A stretch of DNA of 7,822 nucleotides. Source: Synergistaceae bacterium. Its GTDB lineage: Bacteria; Synergistota; Synergistia; Synergistales; Aminobacteriaceae. A model generated the notes under the pieces. That model worked only from the letters and a program-made list of their open reading frames with translations, made no database searches and was not told where the DNA came from. This document shows positions 1 through 4,400 of this stretch, in pieces (position 1 is the stretch's first letter; each line of letters opens with the position of its first letter). The DNA is taken from contig JAFTBT010000053.1 of NCBI GenBank assembly GCA_017455085.1, positions 1 through 7,822 of the forward strand, written 5' to 3'. The translations under genes were made by a program, and so were the position numbers.

Positions 1-537
1 GCATTCGTCGTCCAAAAAGTACATGGGAATATCACTGCACACAGCATCGAGTTCTTGGCGTGTAGGGATATGCTCCCCAAAGTGCAGGAGGCTCCAGCCC
101 TGACCGAATACAGCTTTTGCGCCTGTGTCCCTTGCCTTTTTGACCGCAGCAGGAAGAATCTCCGTCATGAACTTTTCCGTGTCATCCTCGTATCCTACTG
201 TAGTGCCGATAGTGTTCAAGGCATAGCCCAGCATGTAGTGAGCGTGTCCGTTTCCGCAGCCGGGCATGACGAGACCTTTTCCGGAGTAGTCGACAACTTC
301 GGTCTTGCCGGCCTCAACAAATGCTTCTGCACCTTTTCTGCTGCCTACGTAGACATATCTGCCGTCCTTCACAGCAAAGGCCTCTGCAATCCCGCCAGCT
401 TCGGACGTAAAGATTTTGCCGTAGACTACGAGATCAGCGGGGGTTGTGCCAGACTCCATTGCTGAACCGCAGACAGCAAAAATTACTGCCATAAGTGCAG
501 CCAAAAAGAGACTAAGCACCTTTTTAGAGATACTCAT
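1..537 (-). CDS. Secreted amidohydrolase family 3 (YtcJ-like) protein, N-terminal part
   Basis: This is an open frame of 179 codons from ATG at 537 to the window edge, so the C-terminal two thirds or so is missing. AGGAGG (544-549) lies 6 nt before the ATG. Residues 1-26 look like a signal peptide: MSISKK, a hydrophobic stretch LFLAALMAVIFAV, then CGSA with a plausible cleavage after Ala26. Cys23 could instead suggest a lipoprotein, but FAVC is a poor lipobox. ADLVVYGKIFT (34-44) and VMPGCGNGHAHYMLG (90-104) fit the start of an amidohydrolase_3 metallohydrolase: the strand before the barrel, then the HxH metal ligands (His98, His100) after MPG. Known relatives have FIDSHVH here; this one has CGNGHAH. 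GQGWSLL and PTRQELDAV (158-166) match later conserved blocks. The family hydrolyses amide or related C-N bonds with one or two metal ions; the substrate cannot be inferred. The family call is fairly secure, but the full domain is not visible. Confidence 0.85.
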   Translation of the reverse strand, partial: MSISKKVLSLFLAALMAVIFAVCGSAMESGTTPADLVVYGKIFTSEAGGIAEAFAVKDGRYVYVGSRKGAEAFVEAGKTEVVDYSGKGLVMPGCGNGHAHYMLGYALNTIGTTVGYEDDTEKFMTEILPAAVKKARDTGAKAVFGQGWSLLHFGEHIPTRQELDAVCSDIPMYFLDDEC

Positions 538-577
538 ATTCTCCCTCCTAATAATTTACTAGTATGGATGGGAGAAT
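538..577. repeat. Inverted repeat covering the amidohydrolase Shine-Dalgarno
   Basis: ATTCTCCC at 538-545 and GGGAGAAT at 570-577 are perfect 8-bp inverted arms. A further TCC/GGA pair follows after a one-base bulge. The proximal arm overlaps the AGGAGG ribosome binding site. If transcription starts upstream of 577 the RNA would sequester the Shine-Dalgarno. If it starts near 569, as the -10 at 576-581 predicts, the dyad is more likely a DNA operator next to the -10. Confidence 0.4.
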
Positions 578-605
578 TGTATTCTATTTTTTTTTTTTGC
601 AACAA
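576..605 (-). promoter_or_regulatory. Putative promoter of the amidohydrolase gene with an A12 spacer tract
   Basis: On the minus strand TTGTTG (600-605) and TACAAT (576-581) are separated by 18 nt, of which 12 are a run of A (587-598 as T on the plus strand). The -10 lies about 38 nt before the ATG at 537. Both hexamers match the sigma-70 consensus only partly, so this is a prediction from spacing and position. Confidence 0.45.
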
Positions 606-714
606 GGCCGCTGAATATGCCCAGCAATGAATACATCGCACACATACATGGAATCAGTGCCGTATAACATTCTGGTGTTCTGCTGTTCACGGAAAATCAA
701 CAGAGTTTTTGCTC

Positions 715-723
715 TGGTATAAT
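715..723 (+). promoter_or_regulatory. Extended -10 promoter of small-protein unit 1
   Basis: TGGTATAAT is a perfect TGn extended -10 followed by consensus TATAAT (718-723). No good -35 hexamer is present (AATCAA at 17 nt spacing), which is normal for extended -10 promoters. The same TCTGGTATAATA occurs at the equivalent place in unit 2. Transcription would start near 730. Confidence 0.65.
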
Positions 724-729
724 ACTCTT

Positions 730-804
730 CACGAGGGAGTCCCGGATGAAGTACAGGGTTCATCGTCCAACGGGAAGCCGCCCTGTAGGATTGAGGTGTA
801 TGCT
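730..804 (+). promoter_or_regulatory. Structured 5' leader of small-protein unit 1
   Basis: The predicted leader is about 75 nt. CCCG (741-744) pairs with CGGG (771-774). Inside lies a 6-bp hairpin GATGAA (745-750)/TTCATC (759-764) with an 8-nt loop. Seven loop bases, TACAGGG (752-758), are fully complementary to CCCTGTA (781-787), which would make a pseudoknot just before the Shine-Dalgarno GAGGTG (793-798). CAGGG and CCGCCCTGT are kept in unit 2 at the same spacing. It could be a riboswitch-like or translation-control leader; I cannot match it to a named RNA family. Confidence 0.5.
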
Positions 805-939
805 ATGCCTGCGAAGGGTAAGCGTAAGGCCAAAAAGAAACAGCGGCGTTCATTCCTGCCCTGGATTGATAAAATCGCCGCTGCTTTATTCTGGTTTGTG
901 AAGACCATTCTGATGTTAATCGATTGGTTCACCCGCTAA
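805..939 (+). CDS. Small basic single-pass membrane protein, 44 aa (unit 1)
   Basis: The 44-residue product starts at ATG 805, with GAGGTG 6 nt upstream. An in-frame TTG farther upstream at 709 lies ahead of the -10 and is not credible. Residues 1-15 hold nine Lys/Arg (KGKRKAKKKQRR). Residues of about 20-40 (WIDKIAAALFWFVKTILMLIDWF) form one amphipathic or transmembrane helix rich in Trp and Phe, and the protein ends in WFTR. By the positive-inside rule the basic tail should be cytosolic and could touch RNA, ribosome or lipid head groups. The protein in unit 2 shares the KG-K/R block, KKQRR, the hydrophobic segment and a Trp/Arg-rich end. I do not recognise the family. A convergent minus-strand promoter within its 3' flank suggests antisense control, as in type I toxins, although classical Gram-positive type I toxins have the charged block at the C-terminus. 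Confidence 0.65.
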   Translation: MPAKGKRKAKKKQRRSFLPWIDKIAAALFWFVKTILMLIDWFTR

Positions 940-960
940 ATCGTAGGGTTTATTCACAAC

Positions 961-1006
961 GTAAGGGATAAGCTAACTCCCTCACCGCTGCCCCTATTTT
1001 ACCACA
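961..1006 (-). ncRNA. Candidate antisense RNA start and 5' stem-loop, unit 1
   Basis: Read on the minus strand, 1006-996 is TGTGGTAAAAT, with an extended -10 (TGG-TAAAAT). Transcription would begin near 990 and run into the small-protein gene. Immediately downstream, GTGAGGGA (985-978) pairs with TCCCTTAC (968-961) in 8 bp across a 9-nt loop, one pair being G-U. On the plus strand that position is an A-C mismatch, so the fold favours a minus-strand RNA. The 3' end of this RNA is unknown and I see no clear terminator. The coordinates cover only the promoter and first stem-loop. Confidence 0.4.
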
Positions 1007-1059
1007 CTGCACTATCATTCTTCACTGCCTGCCCGCCAAAAATCTACATACTTTTTCTC

Positions 1060-1068
1060 TGGTATAAT
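1060..1068 (+). promoter_or_regulatory. Extended -10 promoter of small-protein unit 2
   Basis: TGGTATAAT with consensus TATAAT at 1063-1068, preceded by CTTTTTC much as in unit 1. There is no recognisable -35. Transcription would start near 1075. Confidence 0.65.
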
Positions 1069-1074
1069 ATTTCT

Positions 1075-1148
1075 TGCTGAGGGGATCCGAGCGGGATGCA
1101 GGGAACTGCAATTTTCGGAGATCCGCCCTGTGGAAAGGGGGTGATAGC
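1075..1148 (+). promoter_or_regulatory. Structured 5' leader of small-protein unit 2
   Basis: CCGA (1087-1090) pairs with TCGG (1115-1118), matching the outer CCCG/CGGG stem of unit 1 in place but not in sequence. GCAGGG (1098-1103) pairs with CCCTGT (1126-1131) using one G-U that exists only in plus-strand RNA. A competing local hairpin, TGCAG-GGAA-CTGCA (1097-1110), excludes that pairing, so two states are possible. The Shine-Dalgarno AGGGGGTG (1136-1143) follows directly. Confidence 0.45.
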
Positions 1149-1289
1149 GTGGCTTCTCATAAAGGGAGGAAGCGCAAACCTCGCAACAAAAAGCAGAGGC
1201 GGGACACACTCCGCACAGTGTATTATCTCGCCTCGTTCGTGTTCTTGGTGATACGCATTATCCTGTTTTTCTGGGATAGGTATCGTTAA
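1149..1289 (+). CDS. Small basic single-pass membrane protein, 46 aa (unit 2)
   Basis: GTG at 1149 is the likely start because a strong Shine-Dalgarno (AGGGGGTG, 1136-1143) sits 5 nt before it and the position matches the ATG of unit 1. A longer in-frame reading upstream would run through the structured leader. The 46-residue product has ten Lys/Arg in its first 18 residues (KGRKRKPRNKKQRR), then a hydrophobic helix of about 20 residues (TVYYLASFVFLVIRIILFFW) and the end DRYR. No signal peptidase site is evident, so an N-in membrane anchor with a cytosolic basic tail is expected. It is a diverged paralogue of the 44-aa protein of unit 1; KKQRR and the overall architecture are shared. The function is unknown. 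Small membrane-toxic peptide under antisense control and small regulatory membrane protein are the two readings I would weigh first. Confidence 0.65.
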   Translation: MASHKGRKRKPRNKKQRRDTLRTVYYLASFVFLVIRIILFFWDRYR

Positions 1290-1313
1290 GCTAAAGTAGT
1301 CGCTGTTTGACTG

Positions 1314-1359
1314 CTGAAGGGCAACAGTCAGCCCCTCAGACTGCCCCTATTTTACCACA
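1314..1359 (-). ncRNA. Candidate antisense RNA start and 5' stem-loop, unit 2
   Basis: The minus strand at 1359-1349 reads TGTGGTAAAAT, identical to unit 1. The stem CTGAGGGG (1339-1332)/CCCTTCAG (1321-1314) has 8 bp with a G-U and a 10-nt loop, and replaces the unit 1 stem with compensating end pairs. An alternative hairpin GACTGTTG-CCCTT-CAGCAGTC on the same strand overlaps it. A weak stem plus T5 on the minus strand at 1188-1214 could end the RNA inside the small-protein gene. Confidence 0.4.
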
Positions 1360-1374
1360 ACTCTACTCACTCAA

Positions 1375-2862
1375 TCACTGCCTCGCTCGTTCACGCAGCA
1401 CTCTCCGCAAAATCTTTCCAGTCCCTGACAGCGGAAACTCCTCCACAAACTCCACGCTTCTCGGCACCTTGAAATGCGCTAAATGTTCCTTCGCAAACTT
1501 GATGATCTCACGATCGCTTGCTTCCGCTCCGTCATTCAGCTGCACATACGCTTTCGGGATCTCCCCGTTGATGTTGTGAGGCACTCCAACCACCACAGCA
1601 GCATGTACAGCAGGATGTTCCGCAAGCACTTTCTCGACCTCCTGAGGATACACGTTGAACCCTCCGACAATGATTATATCCGTCACGCGGTCAAGAATAT
1701 ACACATACCCCTGTGCATCTATCTTCACGTAGTCCCCTGTGTTAAACCACCCATCAGAGTCGAATCTCTCAGCAGTGATCTCCGGCGCATGAAGGTATCC
1801 CGGCGTAACGCTCGGACCTTTCACCCACAGCACCCCTTCTTTCTCTGGAGTGTCCTCTACGTCTTGGCCTTCCCTCGTCCGAATCCTGTACTCATAATCC
1901 GGCAGTACTGGCCCAATGCTCCCCGTAACCTGAGTCTCGCAGTCATGGTTCACGCAGATCACCGGAGATGTCTCCGTCAGTCCATAGCCCTCCATGATGT
2001 CCCGGCCTAAGAACTTCAGAGCCAGCTTGTGCAGATTCGGATTCAGCTTGTCGCCGCCAGTGCAGATTATCCGGATTCGTGAAAGTACTTCGGGAGCTAG
2101 TTTGCCCTTCTCTACGCTCATCAGCAGGAACGATATTATCGCAGGTACTACGAACAAAACATCAATCTTTGCCTCAGTGATTGCCCTTATGGTTACGGCA
2201 GGAGGCAGGAATGACGGAGCTATTGCCAGTTTTCCCCCTATCGTCAGCGGGAGAATTATCGTTACTGTGTACCCGAACGAATGAAAGTTAGGCAGGACGT
2301 TCAAGAAAACATCTTCGCTGCTTATACTGGTAATCATCGCGTGAACTTCCTCGCAGTTGCTGATGAGGTTGTTATGCGTCAAGGGTACTGCTTTCGGGAG
2401 GCCGGTAGTTCCGCTCGTCGCAAAGATTATCGCCAAATCTTCAGGCTCTTCGGGCTGAAGCCTGCCTGTGAACTCCGGCAATGTCTTGTCGTCAAGAGCG
2501 CACGTGATGAACGGCCAAAGTCTAGACAGCTCCGGAATGTCATGCTCCGCAATCACAGCAAAGGGCTTTATCAGATCCAGAGTCCCGGTGAGCGACTCTA
2601 GGCCTGCTTTCTCGTTCAGGGGGCAGAAAATCCCTCCCAGTCTCCACACCGCCAACGACAGCGCAGGAATCAGCGGGCAGTTCCTCAGCATCACCACAAG
2701 CCTCTGACCCTTGCCGAACCCCGAAGCCTTCAGAGCGTCTTCACAGTTCTTCACAAGGCCGAGCAAATCAGCGCGGGTGTACCAGTTCCCATCCCACCAA
2801 TAGCATTTTGACTCCGGAGTTTTCTCCAGAATAGGGACTATGATTTTCTCAAGTCTTCTCAT
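1375..2862 (-). CDS. AMP-binding acyl-CoA/acyl-ACP ligase-like enzyme (paralogue B)
   Basis: A 495-residue class I adenylate-forming enzyme, full length for the fatty acyl ligase group. Core motifs are intact: A3 phosphate loop TSGTTGLPKA (149-158), FHSFG (193-197), A5 EGYGLTETSP (291-300), A7 GWFNTGD (371-377), hinge and A8 DRVTDIIIVGGFNVYPQEVE (391-410), and the A10 lysine in SGTGKILRR (Lys483). Such enzymes activate a carboxylic acid with ATP to an acyl-adenylate and pass it to CoA or a carrier thiol. The FHSFG block resembles the long-chain/Aas-type branch, so a fatty acid is the likeliest substrate, by inference. There is no signal peptide, so it is cytosolic or membrane-associated. ATG at 2862 overlaps the stop of paralogue A as ATGA; only a weak purine-rich GAGAGAG precedes it, so expression probably depends on translational coupling. 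The gene ends in RARQ with TGA at 1375-1377, inside the TCACTGCC element of unit 2. Confidence 0.92.
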   Translation of the reverse strand: MRRLEKIIVPILEKTPESKCYWWDGNWYTRADLLGLVKNCEDALKASGFGKGQRLVVMLRNCPLIPALSLAVWRLGGIFCPLNEKAGLESLTGTLDLIKPFAVIAEHDIPELSRLWPFITCALDDKTLPEFTGRLQPEEPEDLAIIFATSGTTGLPKAVPLTHNNLISNCEEVHAMITSISSEDVFLNVLPNFHSFGYTVTIILPLTIGGKLAIAPSFLPPAVTIRAITEAKIDVLFVVPAIISFLLMSVEKGKLAPEVLSRIRIICTGGDKLNPNLHKLALKFLGRDIMEGYGLTETSPVICVNHDCETQVTGSIGPVLPDYEYRIRTREGQDVEDTPEKEGVLWVKGPSVTPGYLHAPEITAERFDSDGWFNTGDYVKIDAQGYVYILDRVTDIIIVGGFNVYPQEVEKVLAEHPAVHAAVVVGVPHNINGEIPKAYVQLNDGAEASDREIIKFAKEHLAHFKVPRSVEFVEEFPLSGTGKILRRVLRERARQ

Positions 2863-4400
2863 GAATTTTTCTCTCTCTCTTTCTGGCGCAATACCCGCCT
2901 CAAAATTTTTCCTGTCGCAGAAATCGGCAGGCTCTCCACAAACTCGATGCTTCTCGGAACTTTGTAGTGTGATAGTCTCTCCTTGCAGAACTTCACAAGC
3001 TCAGACTCGCTCACTTCAGCGTTTGCAGTCTTTATTACGTAGGCTTTAGGCACTTCACCGCTAATATTGTTCGGCATCCCGACCACTACCGCAAGACTCA
3101 CAGCAGGGTGTTCCGCTAAAATGGCCTCGACTTCCTGAGGATACACGTTGAAGCCGCCCACAATGATTATGTCCGTGACTCTGTCCAGAATCTTGATGTA
3201 CCCGTCAGAGTCTATCTGCACATAGTCCCCCGTGTTGAACCAGCCGTCAATGAATCTCTCCTTGTTGATCTCCGGAGCATGGTAGTAGCCGCTAGTTACG
3301 CTTGGCCCGCGCGTCCACAATACGCCCTCTTTTGGAGCAGAGTCTTTTGCTGGTGAATCACCGTGCAGCTCTTCATCTCTATACAGAATCTCTCCGTCCT
3401 CACTCCGCAATTGCAGCTCGAATCTCGGAAGTGCCGGCCCGACTGTTCCGAGTTTCCGCACGCTGGGCTTTGGGTTGACCGCCAAAACCGGAGAGCATTC
3501 CGTGATTCCGTAGCCCTCGATAAGTTCCGTCCCGAATCGTTCCGTGACTCTGTCGTCAATTTTCGTGTTGTACCTGTCTCCTCCGGCAATGAGCAGCTTC
3601 ACTCCGGATAGCTTTTTCCCCTGACGTTCCAGCATAGACGCAGCAAAACCCACCATTGTCGGCACAAGCAATAACACCGTCGGCTTGGTCTCCTCAATGA
3701 CCTTGATGGTGTTCGACGGCGGCATAAATGACGGCAAAAGCACCTGCGTGGCATCCAGCACAAACGGCAGTACGCAGCAGATCGTGAACCCGAACGCGTG
3801 AAAGTTCGGCAGCACGTTCACCAGAGAGTCCCCGGCCACGAGGTCAGGCACATGCTCCAGACATGCGCGTATATTGTCCTCAAGGTTCGCGTGAGTCAGC
3901 GGTACAGCCTTCGGATCTCCTGTAGTTCCTGAGGTCGAGAATATCACCGCTAATGTCTTGTCGAGGTCGTCCGCCGGCTGAAGAGTTCCCGAAAAAGTCT
4001 CCGCTCCCGAAAATTCGCCGGGATTCAGCCGCGTACATGCCCAGTCCGCATTTCTGAGTGCAGACTCCAGTTCGGGCTTGACGTTGTCGGAAATCACTAC
4101 CCCGAACGGTTTCAGCAGGTCTAACGTCTTCAGCAGGGAAATTTCGCCGGTCTTCTCGTTCAGCGGGCAGAATACCCCTCCGAGTCTCCACGCTGCCAGC
4201 ATCACAGCCAGCATTGTCGGACTGTTCGGCATAAGCACCGCGAGTCTTTGGCCTGCTCCGAATCCTGAAGCCCTCAGCGAATCCGTGACTCTGTCTGCGA
4301 GTGCCTGAAACTCTCTGCGTTTGATCCACACGTGATTGAACCAGCAGCAATTTTCCTCCGGTTTTGCGGACAAATATCCGTCAATAATTTGGTTAAGCAT
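2859..4400 (-). CDS. AMP-binding acyl-CoA/acyl-ACP ligase-like enzyme (paralogue A)
   Basis: A 513-residue protein from ATG at 4400; an in-frame TTG at 4436 would add 12 residues but has no ribosome binding site. AGGAGG (4408-4413) lies 7 nt before the ATG. The motifs are complete: STSGTTGDPKA (155-165), FHAFG (200-204), EGYGITECSP (295-304), GWFNTGD (386-392), DRVTDIIIVGGFNVYPQEVE (406-425), and the catalytic SATGKILRR lysine (Lys498). The fold is a large N-terminal AMP-binding domain and a C-terminal lid of about 110 residues. It shares most motif blocks nearly verbatim with the next gene, so the two arose by tandem duplication. It differs by an acidic/charged insert around 335-358 (RSEDGEILYRDEELHGDSPAKD). 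The expected reaction is ATP-dependent acyl activation, with fatty acids inferred as substrate. It is the second gene of the operon: its start overlaps the end of the surface protein gene by 8 nt, and its stop overlaps the next start by 4 nt. Confidence 0.92.
   Translation of the reverse strand: MLNQIIDGYLSAKPEENCCWFNHVWIKRREFQALADRVTDSLRASGFGAGQRLAVLMPNSPTMLAVMLAAWRLGGVFCPLNEKTGEISLLKTLDLLKPFGVVISDNVKPELESALRNADWACTRLNPGEFSGAETFSGTLQPADDLDKTLAVIFSTSGTTGDPKAVPLTHANLEDNIRACLEHVPDLVAGDSLVNVLPNFHAFGFTICCVLPFVLDATQVLLPSFMPPSNTIKVIEETKPTVLLLVPTMVGFAASMLERQGKKLSGVKLLIAGGDRYNTKIDDRVTERFGTELIEGYGITECSPVLAVNPKPSVRKLGTVGPALPRFELQLRSEDGEILYRDEELHGDSPAKDSAPKEGVLWTRGPSVTSGYYHAPEINKERFIDGWFNTGDYVQIDSDGYIKILDRVTDIIIVGGFNVYPQEVEAILAEHPAVSLAVVVGMPNNISGEVPKAYVIKTANAEVSESELVKFCKERLSHYKVPRSIEFVESLPISATGKILRRVLRQKEREKNS

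Larger units (their letters stand above)
693..1029 (+). repeat. Tandem small-protein unit, copy 1
   Basis: Copy 1 of a two-copy tandem unit; copy 2 is 1039-1382. Elements shared in order are AAAATC, the extended -10 TCTGGTATAATA, GAGGG, CAGGG, CCGCCCTGT, a small basic-plus-hydrophobic ORF, a stem-loop, the 19-mer CTGCCCCTATTTTACCACA (988-1006) and TCACTGCC (1022-1029). Spacing is the same in both copies for -10 to CAGGG (30 nt), CAGGG to CCCTG (22 nt), and 19-mer to TCACTGCC (15 nt). The ORFs themselves have diverged strongly, so this is an old duplication or two independent acquisitions of one element. Confidence 0.75.
1039..1382 (+). repeat. Tandem small-protein unit, copy 2
   Basis: Copy 2 of the unit, starting about 10 nt after copy 1 ends. 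It carries AAAATC (1039-1044), TCTGGTATAAT, CAGGG (1099-1103), CCGCCCTGT (1123-1131), the 46-aa gene, the stem-loop (1314-1339), the 19-mer (1341-1359) and TCACTGCC (1375-1382). The last element begins exactly at the stop codon of the convergent AMP-ligase gene. Confidence 0.75.

Noticed and set aside
55..465. 136-codon plus-strand open frame
   Set aside because: It lies antisense to the amidohydrolase, whose frame has a signal peptide, HxH motif and AGGAGG; the plus-strand translation has no recognisable domain or ribosome binding site.
570..598. Intrinsic terminator on the plus strand (AGAAT-TGT-ATTCT followed by T12)
   Set aside because: The stem is only five AT-rich pairs and no plus-strand gene lies upstream; the T run is better explained as the A tract in the amidohydrolase promoter.
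709..804. Upstream extension of the 44-aa protein
   Set aside because: The frame starts at a TTG lying before the -10 element and passes through the folded leader; the ATG at 805 with GAGGTG is the better start.
730..804. Known riboswitch (cobalamin, fluoride, ZTP, preQ1)
   Set aside because: Short matches such as GGGAAGCC and CCGCCC are suggestive, but none of the conserved cores I know is present as a whole; left as an unassigned leader.
961..1000. Plus-strand terminators after the small genes
   Set aside because: The stems contain an A-C mismatch on this strand and the TTTT lies about 10 nt after the stem, too far for an intrinsic terminator.
1015..1209. 64-codon minus-strand open frame across the two small-protein units
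   Set aside because: It crosses the unit boundary, promoter and leader of unit 2, is not mirrored in unit 1 and has no ribosome binding site; treated as chance.
3880..4350. 156-codon minus-strand frame within ligase A
   Set aside because: It is an out-of-frame shadow of a gene with complete adenylation motifs; arginine- and glycine-rich low-complexity translation.
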